From positions 1 through 53,082 of the forward strand of contig JANTGM010000032.1 of NCBI GenBank assembly GCA_024762925.1: 53,082 bases of DNA, in the 5' to 3' direction. Shown piece by piece: positions 1 to 8,740 of the stretch. The position numbers and the translations under genes were made by a program. The notes under the pieces are model-generated. The model was not told where the DNA came from. It was given only the letters and a program-made list of their open reading frames with translations, and searched no databases. How positions within the stretch are numbered: the stretch's first letter is position 1; each line of letters opens with the position of its first letter. The DNA is from Kofleriaceae bacterium. GTDB lineage: Bacteria > Myxococcota_A > Polyangia > Haliangiales > Haliangiaceae.

Positions 1-57
1 AGGACGACCTTGCTGGGGCAAGGAAGGATCTGAGCAACGATGAGCCGAAGGCGTTCA
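1..57. repeat. Dispersed hairpin repeat, copy A (5' part missing)
   Basis: A 6-bp inverted repeat (CCTTGC at 8-13, GCAAGG at 18-23) is followed after exactly 8 nt by GAGCAACG (32-39). The same layout with a different stem sequence occurs at 152-231 and 53011-53082. The left arm is cut off by the window edge. The 232-390 stretch that follows copy B shows no further recognisable element. Confidence 0.6.
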
Positions 58-151
58 AAGGGCGAAGAACCGAGCCAGGGCGTTCTATGCCTCTGGAGCC
101 CACACTAGTGCCAAGTTTAGGAGCATAGATTTCCTCTCACAGGCTTGGTTC

Positions 152-231
152 TCTGGAAAGGCGCGAACGACGACCTTACCGGGGTAAGTAAGGGCTGAGC
201 AACGAAGGGCGCTGGCCATGCCAGTTCCTTG
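152..231. repeat. Dispersed hairpin repeat, copy B
   Basis: Left arm TCTGGaaaGGCGC (152-164), central inverted repeat CTTACC/GGTAAG (175-188, 2-nt loop), 8-nt spacer, then GAGCAACG (197-204) and a right arm containing GGGCGC. The left arm matches copy C (53011-53023) nearly base for base. The centre differs but keeps its pairing, as expected for a REP-like or MITE-like element under structural selection. Confidence 0.65.
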
Positions 232-390
232 CTGGGAACGCGAAGCACGAAACAGCGCGTCAAGAGGGCAAGAAAGCGAGCGAGAGGTTTCTGTGCTCGC
301 GGATCTGGCACTCATGTTCGGATTCGGCTGGTCTTGCTCGTCTGAGGCATGCATACTGCGACAAAGATCCACACTGAGGGGAATTTACAT

Positions 391-1461
391 ATGTTGAAGA
401 GACGACTTGGACTTTCTGCTGCACTGCTACTCACTTGCTCATCAATGTTCGCTTGTTCGTCTGATGACGATGGCAATCCCAGCAACATTGACGGGGGAAA
501 CAGTGACGTCACCGATGCTGATGTTGGTGGCGCCGACGCTGACACCCGTTCTGGAGATTCCTTCTCGGTAACCTGGGGCCCCTATGACGTTGAGTCTGGT
601 GTTGAAGACACCAAGTGCATGATTCGCCGGGTCAACAACGACCGCAGTATCCATGTTGGAGAGATTCACAATGTTCTTGGCAATGTCTCTCACCACTTCA
701 TCATCTACCGGATCGCCGAAGGCGAAGAGAGCACCGAACCATTCGCATGTCAGCCCTTCGCCGATGTCCTAAACCCCACCGCAGGTGCACCGCTCATGGT
801 CACCCAGAAGGCCGACGAGATACTCACGCTTCCCGATGGGGTCGCATTTTCGTTCGAGCCAAACCAGCTTGTGCGACTTGAGCTTCACTACCTCAACGCA
901 ACCCCAGAGACGCAGTCGGTTGAGGTCACTTCGACCTTCACCACGGTTTCTGATGCTGACTTCGAGCACGAGGCCGATTTCCTCTTTATTGGAAACCCCG
1001 ACATCGACCTTGCTCCAGGTGAAATCTCGACTCTTGGACCACACTTCTTGCCTCTGCCCGACGATGTCGTAGGGGCCAACATCTTCGGCATTACTGGGCA
1101 CACCCACGAGCTCGGAACCGACGTCACCGTTGCCTACCAAGAGGGCGAGGGCGGAGCTGAGACGATGCTCTACGACATTGAGAACTATGATTGGGAGGAG
1201 CCACCCACGATCCTTCTAGACCCACCTCAAGTTATCGGCGCAGATGGTGGTTTCAACTTCAGCTGCTCGTGGCACAACACAACACAGTCTCAGGTGACAT
1301 TCGGTGAGGGAGTTGCTGAGGAGATGTGTTTCTTCTGGGCGTACTACTACCCGAGCAATGGCGCTCGCGTCTGTGTGCACAGCGAGCAGGCACCGCAAGT
1401 TGCCACGGATTTGTGTTGCCCTGGTGATGCGCTTTGCGCGCTTCTCGACGGACTGCTGTAA
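391..1461 (+). CDS. PHM-like type II copper monooxygenase lipoprotein
   Basis: Exported protein of 356 aa with a signal peptide and a lipobox-like cysteine at C22, then an Asp/Gly-rich linker. I chose ATG 391 because GAGGGGAA lies just upstream and the hydrophobic signal starts right after it; an in-frame start at 349 only adds 14 polar residues. The copper ligands expected for the peptidylglycine-hydroxylating / dopamine-beta-monooxygenase fold appear in the right order: His-His (101-102) and His166 for CuH, then His237-x-His239 and Met312 for CuM. Known members are ascorbate-dependent C-H hydroxylases; the substrate here is unknown. The N-terminal third is short compared with animal enzymes. 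It is a single gene, closed by a terminator at 1492-1527. Confidence 0.75.
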   Translation: MLKRRLGLSAALLLTCSSMFACSSDDDGNPSNIDGGNSDVTDADVGGADADTRSGDSFSVTWGPYDVESGVEDTKCMIRRVNNDRSIHVGEIHNVLGNVSHHFIIYRIAEGEESTEPFACQPFADVLNPTAGAPLMVTQKADEILTLPDGVAFSFEPNQLVRLELHYLNATPETQSVEVTSTFTTVSDADFEHEADFLFIGNPDIDLAPGEISTLGPHFLPLPDDVVGANIFGITGHTHELGTDVTVAYQEGEGGAETMLYDIENYDWEEPPTILLDPPQVIGADGGFNFSCSWHNTTQSQVTFGEGVAEEMCFFWAYYYPSNGARVCVHSEQAPQVATDLCCPGDALCALLDGLL

Positions 1462-1491
1462 CAATCCGAGAAATAGCGCTCTGCTGAGGAG

Positions 1492-1527
1492 AATGCTGCC
1501 AAGACTCTCGAGTCCGAGCAGCATTTT
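1492..1527 (+). terminator. Rho-independent terminator after the PHM-like gene
   Basis: AATGCTG (1492-1498) pairs with CAGCATT (1519-1525), with an inner GACTC/GAGTC stem, followed by TT. It lies between two co-directional genes and argues that the following kinase gene has its own promoter and starts well downstream of 1540. Confidence 0.6.
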
Positions 1528-1704
1528 CCGCTTTCGGACGTGTCAACGAGCGCTCTTGTTGGGGGAAATGCACTTCGCTTCGCCTGGGGATTGGCTATAC
1601 TTCCCAGGCTGAGTTCTGGTTTGCCGGATACCAAAGAGATAGCTTCCTTAGACACGATCATAGTCTCGCCTGAGGAACGGAAGAATTCTGATGAGCCCCA
1701 TCAG

Positions 1705-4700
1705 ATGCCCGTCAACGCCTCTCTGGCGGAAACGCTCGACGCAACGAGCGATCCAGCCCTCCAACATGGCCCCTTGGCTAAGGGGTCAAGGGATACAGGT
1801 GGACCACTCGAGGTTGAAGTCGCCCCAACAATTGCCGCCGGAAGCGCAAGTGATGTGCGCGCCACGGAGCGACGCGAGGTTTCTAGCTCAACCATTCGTC
1901 CTGGCGCGCACCTAGGACGGCTCGAAATCGGTGAGACCTTGGGGAGTGGGGCATTTGGAGTGGTCGTCGCAGCCTATGATCCAGAGCTCAAGCGAAAACT
2001 CGCAGTAAAGATTCTGCGCCCCGAAGTCTTCGATTCCAAAAATGGTGAGGACGCTCAAAAGCGGTTGCTGCGGGAAGCCCGTGCAATGGCGCGCATCTCT
2101 CATCCCAACGTCGTCACAGTACACGACATTGGCACTGTGGACGGGCAGGTCTATGTGGCCATGGAATTTGTGGCTGGCACGCACCTTCGTCACTGGGTCA
2201 CTAAGAAAGACCGCAGCTGGCAAGAGATCGTCGAGATTTTCTCGAGTGCCGGTCGCGGCCTGGCCGCAGCCCACAAGGAGGGACTCGTTCATCGCGACTT
2301 CAAGCCCGACAACGTCTTGGTTGGTGACCTCGGGGAGGTGCGAGTTGCCGATTTTGGTCTCGTCAGTATCTCGTCACAGGAGAGGGAGAAGGTCGCCTCT
2401 TCGGAGTTCCAGGTGCCTAGGTCAAACTCCGATGAACTCGGGATAACGCGCGTTGGTGCGGTAATGGGAACGGCGCTCTACATGGCACCCGAGCAGCACA
2501 GAGGACATGAAGCTGGCCCCAGCGCAGATCAGTTCGCGTTCTGCGTTGCCTTGTATTGGGGACTTTACGGTCGGACACCGTTCGAGGGACAGGACTACGA
2601 AGAACTCCGAGGTAACGTTCTTAAGAATCGGCTCATTCAGCCGCCTGCCGATTGTGGTCGGCCAAAGTGGCTCTGGCCGATTCTCGCCAAGGGAATGGCA
2701 ACAGATCCAGCGTCTCGCTTTGAAACTATGGAAGCGCTGCTGGCAAAGCTTGCCTTCGACCCAACGAGGCGCCGAAATTCGCGCCTCAAGATGGCAGGAG
2801 TGGCTCTGGCAGGTGCTGGTGCACTTGGCGCATTCTTCATGACAAGACCGGCCGCTGGAGCTGTCTGCCAAAATGTTGAGAAGCGATTGGCCGGCACTTG
2901 GGATGCTGAGGCCAAAGCCCGCATCTCAGGTGTCTACTCACAGGCAGAACGCGGGGCATCCTATGCGCGTCTTGAGAGCGCCATGGACCGCTACACCGAT
3001 AACTGGGTTTCGGTGCGCACACGAGTCTGCGAAGCAACACATTTTGTCGGTGACCAAAGCGATTCGCTAATGGACCTGCGCATGAGTTGCCTTGATCAGC
3101 GTCTTGGGTTTCTTGGTGAATTGATGGGACAGCTGCGCCCAGGAACTGCAGGTCCCATACTCGACAAAGCTGTTACCGCAGCAATGGCGCTTCCCGCGTT
3201 GGATGCATGCACGCAGGCTCAGGAAAGTTCTGGAGCGATGCCTCTGCCCGAAGAAGCAAGCGAGCGTGAAGCGGTCCTGGCACTGCAGGCCGCCGTTGAG
3301 AAAGGGCGAGCCTTCTCCGAGCTTGGCAAGCCTGCAGAGGCCGCGGCCGTCTTGCGCGAGGCGCTGAAGACGCCCGTTGACTTTCCACCGGCACAGGCAG
3401 CTGCAACCAATCTGCTCGGCAAGGCCCTATCGGATATGGGTGAGCTCACTGAGAGTGAGGCGATTCTCCGCAAGAGCATTGAATACGCGACCGTGGCAGG
3501 CAATGATGTTTCCGTAGCCTCGAGTTGGTTGGCACTGATGCACTTGGTGGGTGTGGAGCGCGAGAACTACGAAGATGGGTACGAGATGGGGCGCATGGCA
3601 AAGCTCGCCATGACGCGAGGCCGAGCAAACCCCTTCAGATTTGCAGTTATTGATAAAGCGACGGCCGCAATCCTACTGCGCGAGGGCAAAGCAGGCGAAG
3701 CGATCGAGCTTCTGCAACCGCTGCTTCCTCTCTACGAGAAGTCGGCGGAGACTACCGAGCTGGCCTTCTATCTTGCTGCACTCGCCGACGCCAAGGCCGC
3801 CGACGCTCGCTATGAAGAGGCGATCGCCGACTATCGACTGGGCTTGGCTCACCTCGAATCGGTATTGGGCCCCGACCACCTTGAGAATGTCTATGTTCTA
3901 AACAACCTCTCTGTTGCTCTCAAGAACGTCGGCAAGGTGGCTGAGGCCAGGGAGACGCTTGATCGCAGCTTGGCGATCTTTGAAGCGACCCACGGCAAGC
4001 GGCATCGCGGGATCGTCACGATTCTCATCAACCAAGGAAACCTGGCGCGCCGAGATGGTGACATTGAAGGGGCAAAGTCGATTTTTGCTCGCGCAATTTC
4101 ACTCGGCAACGAGGTGCTCGAGAAGGGCCACCCCAATGTGACCAAGGCGATCATGAACCTCGGAATTGTGCTGGCATCCGAGGGCGACTTCGAAGGAGCA
4201 ACGGAGAAGTTCTTGGTGGTGTTGGAACGAGCTAAGGAAAGTTCTGATGGCGATCATCCAGATCTGGCAATGGCGTTGAATAACGTGGGTGAGTCGCTCG
4301 CATTGGAAAAGAAATTTAGAGAGGGACTACCCTATGTGACACAAGCTCTTGAGATGAAGAGTCGCATGTATGGCGCAAACCACCCCAAGAGTGCCAGCAG
4401 TATTGCAACTGTCGGCACGATCCATGCTGCGCTCGGCAATGTCGCCGAAGCAGAGGCGCATTTGAAACGGGCACTTGATATCTTCGTCGAAGCCGCAGGT
4501 CCAGAGCACCCGCGAAGCATCAAGATGCTGAGTGAGCTTGGAACGCTGCACGCCAAGCACGGCTCGGCCAAACAGGCAGTGTCATATCTAAGGCGCGCAA
4601 TTGCCGCTCGTGGCGAACGAAGCACCGCTGCCCTGGGAGAGGACCGCTTGCAGTTGGCGAAGGCTTTGTGGGCTCTATCAGATCACAAGGGAGCCGCTGC

Positions 4701-4791
4701 CGAAGAGGCCTTGGTTGAAACGCTGATCGAAGAGCTGGACGACTCCACGTCTCTGCAAAGTGCCCTGGAACAATGGCGCAGCGAACGCTAG
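1705..4791 (+). CDS. Transmembrane Ser/Thr protein kinase with TPR tail
   Basis: Hanks-type kinase of 1028 aa. The frame is open from a GTG at 1540, but that lies only 13 nt after the terminator, so I prefer ATG 1705; the start remains uncertain. Kinase motifs are all present: glycine loop GSGAFGVV, LAVKIL lysine, HRDFKPDN catalytic loop, DFG and APEQ. A single hydrophobic segment near residues 361-383 anchors it in the inner membrane. The C-terminal half (about 525-1000) is a series of tetratricopeptide repeats of the kinesin-light-chain type (repeated ALNNLG-like helices), a protein-protein interaction solenoid common in myxobacterial kinases. Partner and signal cannot be read from the sequence. 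It converges on the GrpB-GNAT gene 40 bp away. Confidence 0.9.
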   Translation: MPVNASLAETLDATSDPALQHGPLAKGSRDTGGPLEVEVAPTIAAGSASDVRATERREVSSSTIRPGAHLGRLEIGETLGSGAFGVVVAAYDPELKRKLAVKILRPEVFDSKNGEDAQKRLLREARAMARISHPNVVTVHDIGTVDGQVYVAMEFVAGTHLRHWVTKKDRSWQEIVEIFSSAGRGLAAAHKEGLVHRDFKPDNVLVGDLGEVRVADFGLVSISSQEREKVASSEFQVPRSNSDELGITRVGAVMGTALYMAPEQHRGHEAGPSADQFAFCVALYWGLYGRTPFEGQDYEELRGNVLKNRLIQPPADCGRPKWLWPILAKGMATDPASRFETMEALLAKLAFDPTRRRNSRLKMAGVALAGAGALGAFFMTRPAAGAVCQNVEKRLAGTWDAEAKARISGVYSQAERGASYARLESAMDRYTDNWVSVRTRVCEATHFVGDQSDSLMDLRMSCLDQRLGFLGELMGQLRPGTAGPILDKAVTAAMALPALDACTQAQESSGAMPLPEEASEREAVLALQAAVEKGRAFSELGKPAEAAAVLREALKTPVDFPPAQAAATNLLGKALSDMGELTESEAILRKSIEYATVAGNDVSVASSWLALMHLVGVERENYEDGYEMGRMAKLAMTRGRANPFRFAVIDKATAAILLREGKAGEAIELLQPLLPLYEKSAETTELAFYLAALADAKAADARYEEAIADYRLGLAHLESVLGPDHLENVYVLNNLSVALKNVGKVAEARETLDRSLAIFEATHGKRHRGIVTILINQGNLARRDGDIEGAKSIFARAISLGNEVLEKGHPNVTKAIMNLGIVLASEGDFEGATEKFLVVLERAKESSDGDHPDLAMALNNVGESLALEKKFREGLPYVTQALEMKSRMYGANHPKSASSIATVGTIHAALGNVAEAEAHLKRALDIFVEAAGPEHPRSIKMLSELGTLHAKHGSAKQAVSYLRRAIAARGERSTAALGEDRLQLAKALWALSDHKGAAAEEALVETLIEELDDSTSLQSALEQWRSER

Positions 4792-4831
4792 CGAGCAGGT
4801 TCCGCAAGATAGAAGGCTCCCTCGTCGGGGC

Positions 4832-5851
4832 TCACCGGTGTCGCGCGGCTAAGGTGCAGTCGCGCCAGGTGCCTTCGCGGAGAAGGTAGCTCACAAGAAC
4901 GCCCTCAACCTGAAACCCGAGCCGCTCTAGAAGGCGATGGCTCTTTGTGTTTTCGGCCTCGTAATAGGCTTCGACGCGATGAACGCCCCACTGGTCATGG
5001 ACGTAGTCAATGGCAGCTTGCACACCCTCTGTCATCAAGCCGTTGCCAGCACTGGCCTCGGCGACAGTAAAGCCAACAGCACAGTGCTGGTAGCGCCTCC
5101 AGAGAAATCCCGAGAAGTGACACGACCCGACAATCTCGTTGCTCTCTGGCTCTCTCATGAGAAAGGTGAGCGCCTTCCGCTGGAGCCGCGACATGAACTC
5201 TTCGGCGAAGCGCGCTTGCCAGAACTTGGAGGTCAAATGGCTCGATGTTCGCGAGCCGAAGTTCTGATGGAATGCTTGGTTATCTCGTCGATAGCGAGCG
5301 TACGCTTCTCCGTCGAGGCTTAACGGAGTCTCGAGCCGCAAGCGCTTCGTGCAAATTTCGATGCGAAAGGAAGTCTGATTTCCTTTGGGCAACGAAGCGC
5401 CTCGTTCGCTTGGGCGAGCGAGAACGTCAGCAAAGAACTGTTCTTTTGCAATCGCATATTGGCGGCCCGGCGTGTGGGCATACTGCTCTTGCAGGGCGCG
5501 GAATTCGCCCATCAGCATCGGGTCGCTGGCGAGTATGTGTCGGAGTTGCAGGCTCTCGTGCAAAGCGCGCTTGTCTTCGACTTGGATGGATACCGGAAGT
5601 GGCAACTCTGGCCATGTCGTTCGATCGGCGATCGCTTCGCGCACAGTGCCAATGGACGCCCTGTTCGTAAGAACCAGGATGTCTACGGTGCCCCTGGTGA
5701 GAAGTGGCAAGAGAGCTGTGGTACCAACGTGCAGCAATTCGTCTTCTGCGCCTAGAATCCTTCGTAGGATTCGCGTTGCGCCAAGGACCGTGCGCTCAAT
5801 GTCTCCCTGAAGTTCATGTACTGGGCGTAGAATAGGGTTTGGAGTCCACAT
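4832..5851 (-). CDS. GrpB-like nucleotidyltransferase fused to GNAT acetyltransferase
   Basis: A 339-aa cytoplasmic protein with two parts. Residues about 1-165 resemble the GrpB/UPF0157 family, a nucleotidyltransferase fold (early GTTALLPLLTRGTVDILVL region with an Asp after the beta strand; ADRTTWPELP; DPMLMGEFRALQ). Residues about 170-339 are a RimJ/RimL-type N-acetyltransferase (TKRLRLETP start; GNGLMTEGVQAAIDY acetyl-CoA-binding loop; NTKSHRLLERLGFQVEG ending). GrpB domains are usually stand-alone or fused to CoaE; an acetyltransferase fusion is less usual. The substrate is unknown. It lies downstream of ppk2 on the same strand, 116 bp away, with a hairpin between them. Confidence 0.8.
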   Translation of the reverse strand: MWTPNPILRPVHELQGDIERTVLGATRILRRILGAEDELLHVGTTALLPLLTRGTVDILVLTNRASIGTVREAIADRTTWPELPLPVSIQVEDKRALHESLQLRHILASDPMLMGEFRALQEQYAHTPGRQYAIAKEQFFADVLARPSERGASLPKGNQTSFRIEICTKRLRLETPLSLDGEAYARYRRDNQAFHQNFGSRTSSHLTSKFWQARFAEEFMSRLQRKALTFLMREPESNEIVGSCHFSGFLWRRYQHCAVGFTVAEASAGNGLMTEGVQAAIDYVHDQWGVHRVEAYYEAENTKSHRLLERLGFQVEGVLVSYLLREGTWRDCTLAARHR

Positions 5852-5894
5852 AAGAGTTTTACCTATTCCGACGAAGTCCTATAGGAGTGCCCGG

Positions 5895-5948
5895 GAGCGC
5901 GCTGGAGTTGCAGCGATCGAAGAGGTGATGCGAACCAGCCGCGCGCTC
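5895..5948 (-). other. Inverted repeat between ppk2 and the GrpB-GNAT gene
   Basis: GAGCGCG-CTGG (5895-5905) pairs with CCAG-CCG-CGCGCTC (5935-5948), an 11-bp stem with a 3-nt bulge, 19 bp after the ppk2 stop on the minus strand. It has no T-tract, so it may be an attenuator or an mRNA-stabilising structure rather than a simple terminator. Confidence 0.45.
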
Positions 5949-5967
5949 ACGGCCTGACCAAGACGCA

Positions 5968-6900
5968 CTACATGTCAATCTGGCTGACAGATCGATGGAA
6001 CCGTCGAACAACGGATGGATCTGGTGAGGTGCTAATGACAGGATCGCTGTCACCTTTGTAAGGAAGATGGTTGAGTGCATACCGCATGCCCTCGAGACGG
6101 GCGCGTTTCTTCGAGTTTGCTTTGACGATAATCCACGGGCTAAAGGTTGTGTGCGTCTTGGCAAACATCTGCTCCTTGTAGTGGGTGTAGACATCCCAGC
6201 GTTCTTGAGCCTGTTCGTCAACCGGGCTGATCTTCCACTGCTTGAGTGGGTTCTCCTTGCGGTCTCGAAAACGCTTCTTCTGCTCTCGTCTCGAAATCGA
6301 AAACCAGAATTTTATGAGTTCAATGCCATCTTCGTAGAGCATGTGTTCGAACTCGGGCACCTGCCGCATGAAGCGCTTGTATTGTTCCTTGTCACAGAAA
6401 TCCATGACCGGCTCAACGACAGCTCTGTTGTACCAACTGCGATCGAAGAAGCAGATTTCGCCTTCGTTCGGCAACGCCGCGCAGTACCTTTGAAAATACC
6501 ACTGTCCACGTTCGGTCTCGGTGGGTTTGTTGAGAGCAACCACGCGCGCGGTTCGTGGGTTGAGATGCTCGATGAAGCGTCGGATGCAGCCTCCCTTGCC
6601 GGCAGCATCTCTGCCTTCAAAGATAATGGCGACGCGCCGTCCTTCCTGTTGAACACTGCGCTGGAGCTTGACCATTTCGATCTGCAATTGCATGAGCTCT
6701 CGTTCGTAGTCCACAAACCGCAGGACGCGGCGGACTTCCGAGTTTGAGTGCTTCTTGCTGCGCAAGAGCTTAATCAGGCCCTGGCGTGTAGCTACCTTGC
6801 CTAGCTCATCGTGGCTGAGCAGTGCTAAGGGCGATGCATCGGGCTTAAGGCTCGAACGTTTGTTTTTCTTTGATTCCTTGGACTTGCTTTTACGCGCCAT
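5968..6900 (-). CDS. ppk2: Polyphosphate kinase 2 (PPK2 family)
   Basis: A 310-aa PPK2 enzyme, which transfers phosphate between polyphosphate and nucleotides (reported substrates include ADP, GDP and AMP, depending on class). Seen directly: Walker A GRDAAGKGG, the lid and Walker B region FDRSWYNRAVVEPV, and the WKISPVDEQAQERWDVYTHY family motif. The length fits the single-domain form. The first 25 residues are rich in Lys and Ser. ATG 6900 is preceded by GAGGG with short spacing; an in-frame GTG at 6918 is the alternative. It is divergent from the Ppx/GppA gene across 174 bp, a natural arrangement for polyphosphate turnover. Confidence 0.93.
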   Translation of the reverse strand: MARKSKSKESKKNKRSSLKPDASPLALLSHDELGKVATRQGLIKLLRSKKHSNSEVRRVLRFVDYERELMQLQIEMVKLQRSVQQEGRRVAIIFEGRDAAGKGGCIRRFIEHLNPRTARVVALNKPTETERGQWYFQRYCAALPNEGEICFFDRSWYNRAVVEPVMDFCDKEQYKRFMRQVPEFEHMLYEDGIELIKFWFSISRREQKKRFRDRKENPLKQWKISPVDEQAQERWDVYTHYKEQMFAKTHTTFSPWIIVKANSKKRARLEGMRYALNHLPYKGDSDPVISTSPDPSVVRRFHRSVSQIDM

Positions 6901-7074
6901 TGCCCTCAATTCTATCACTGCCGTATACGGTGCAAAGTCTCGAGTTTGACTTCACAACGATTCCTAGTGATGAGGTTGAATTGCGCGCAACCACTGCCTC
7001 CAATGATACTTGGCGCGCAGACCGTGCGCCGATTTTACAGAGCTGTGGCGTCGGCGTTATCATGGCGCACCTCG

Positions 7075-8622
7075 ATGTCTGAGCCTATTAAACTGGCCGC
7101 GATTGATGCTGGGTCCAATGCCATTCGCATACTCATCGTCGAAGCGAGTTCGGAGCAGCGAACATGCTTAGCAGCTGAACGTGTACCCGTGCGCTTGGGG
7201 CAGGGGACGTTCTCCTCAGGTCTCATCGCCAGCGAAACGATCGAGCGAGCGGTACAAGCGTTCGTGCGCTTTCGTGCGCTTTTCGATGAGCATGGTGTGA
7301 CGGTCTACAGGGCTGTTGCAACCAGCGCTGTACGGAGCGCGAGCAATCGCGAGCGTCTGATTGATCGCATTTTTCAGGAAGCGGGTATCGAGCTCGAAGT
7401 GATCGATGGTGCTGAAGAAGGGCGCCTTGTGCGAAAGGCAGTGCTGGCGCAGTTTGGTACGCGCAAACATCCGGACGCAATCTTCGACCTTGGAGGTGGC
7501 TCATTAGAACTCATGCGCCGAGCAGACGGCGATTGGCTAAGCGACAGCACGCGAATCGGCACGGTGCGCTTGCTCGAAACGTTTGGGCTCAAGGGAGCGA
7601 TTAGCGAAGACGAACGGCGCATGGTCCAGCGCTTCCTCAAGTCCACACTGCGAAGCGGATTCTCGGAGGAGTTGCGGGCCGATGGCATTCGTCGTGCGGT
7701 TTGCTGTGGTGGCAACGCCGAGTGCTTGGCGAAGCTTTTTGGAACGCAAGAGAAAGGCGGCATGGCCTATGTTTCGCTTGACGAGCTTCGGAGTGCGGTC
7801 ACAAAAATCACGGCTCTCGATGTGAAAGAGCGCATTGCAACCTACAAAGTGCGAAAGGATCGCGCTGAGGTCATGGGCGTCGCCAGCATTGTTCTCGCGA
7901 CTGTGGGCAAGGAACTTGGACTCGATGGGTACACCGTACCTGGTGTGGGCATTCGGGATGGTGTTGTGCTCGATCTCGCAGAGGCGCAAGTTGGCAAGCT
8001 CGGCTCAAAGTCCGAGGAACCGAGCATTGCCTCGGCCCGTTCCTTTGCCGCTCGCCTTGGGCACAACGCCAATCACGGGGAGCAGGTTCGCATCATTGCC
8101 AAGCGTCTTTTCGACGAGCTTGCCGATGTGCACAAGCTTCCACAGCGATGTGGGACGGTTTTGCAGCTAGCGGCTCTCTTGCACGATGTTGGTGAGGTGG
8201 TTCATCGAAAGAGCCACCACAAGCACAGCGAGTATTTGATCTTGCACGGACGGATTCCGGGAATGGACAGCCCGCAGAGGGAATTGGTAGCGGCCACTGC
8301 GCGTGGTCACCGAAAGAGCTTGCCCGGCAAGCGCAAGCACGAAGTATTTTCCAACCTGGATGCCAAGCAGCAGTCTCAGGTCCTGAAGATGTCCGCACTG
8401 CTGCGACTCGCCGACACGCTGGACGCGAGTCGAGGGCAGCGCGTCGTGGCGCTCTCTACGAAAAACACCAATAGCACGGTGGTGCTAACGATTTCGACGA
8501 TGGGTGTGGCCAAGCCCCCAGGCGAGGCGATTGAAGCTCGCAAGGCTGACTTTCAGGAGGTCTTTGGACGTTCGCTGGAGTTTCGCCATCAGCAAGTTAC
8601 TGGCAACGCCAACAACGCGTAG
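7075..8622 (+). CDS. ppx: Ppx/GppA exopolyphosphatase with C-terminal HD domain
   Basis: A 515-aa ASKHA-fold phosphatase that hydrolyses polyphosphate and/or pppGpp. Residues 1-300 carry DAGSNAIR (phosphate loop), AVATSAVRSA, the FDLGGGSLEL signature and VCCGGNAECLA. The C-terminal part has an HD hydrolase-like segment (ALLHDVGEVVHRKSHHKHSEYLI), as in long Ppx proteins. ATG 7075 is chosen because MSEPIKLAAIDAGSN matches the family start; the frame is open from 6946 but that part is not conserved-looking. Paired divergently with ppk2. The stop codon lies within a 17-bp direct repeat (8608-8644). Confidence 0.92.
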   Translation: MSEPIKLAAIDAGSNAIRILIVEASSEQRTCLAAERVPVRLGQGTFSSGLIASETIERAVQAFVRFRALFDEHGVTVYRAVATSAVRSASNRERLIDRIFQEAGIELEVIDGAEEGRLVRKAVLAQFGTRKHPDAIFDLGGGSLELMRRADGDWLSDSTRIGTVRLLETFGLKGAISEDERRMVQRFLKSTLRSGFSEELRADGIRRAVCCGGNAECLAKLFGTQEKGGMAYVSLDELRSAVTKITALDVKERIATYKVRKDRAEVMGVASIVLATVGKELGLDGYTVPGVGIRDGVVLDLAEAQVGKLGSKSEEPSIASARSFAARLGHNANHGEQVRIIAKRLFDELADVHKLPQRCGTVLQLAALLHDVGEVVHRKSHHKHSEYLILHGRIPGMDSPQRELVAATARGHRKSLPGKRKHEVFSNLDAKQQSQVLKMSALLRLADTLDASRGQRVVALSTKNTNSTVVLTISTMGVAKPPGEAIEARKADFQEVFGRSLEFRHQQVTGNANNA

Positions 8623-8644
8623 CCTGGGCCAACAACGCGTAGCC
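8608..8644. repeat. 17-bp direct repeat overlapping the ppx stop codon
   Basis: GCCAACAACGCGTAGCC at 8608-8624 is repeated perfectly at 8628-8644 after a 3-nt spacer. The first copy holds the TAG stop of the Ppx gene. It looks like a recent slippage duplication. Confidence 0.85.
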
Positions 8645-8740
8645 GGGGGCTTCCGATAACAGGCTCTCACGCTCACCATCCTGTCGTCCGCGTCTTCTCG
8701 CGGGGTAAGGGCGGTGGGCGTGTGCAGCAGGTGCAGGAAG

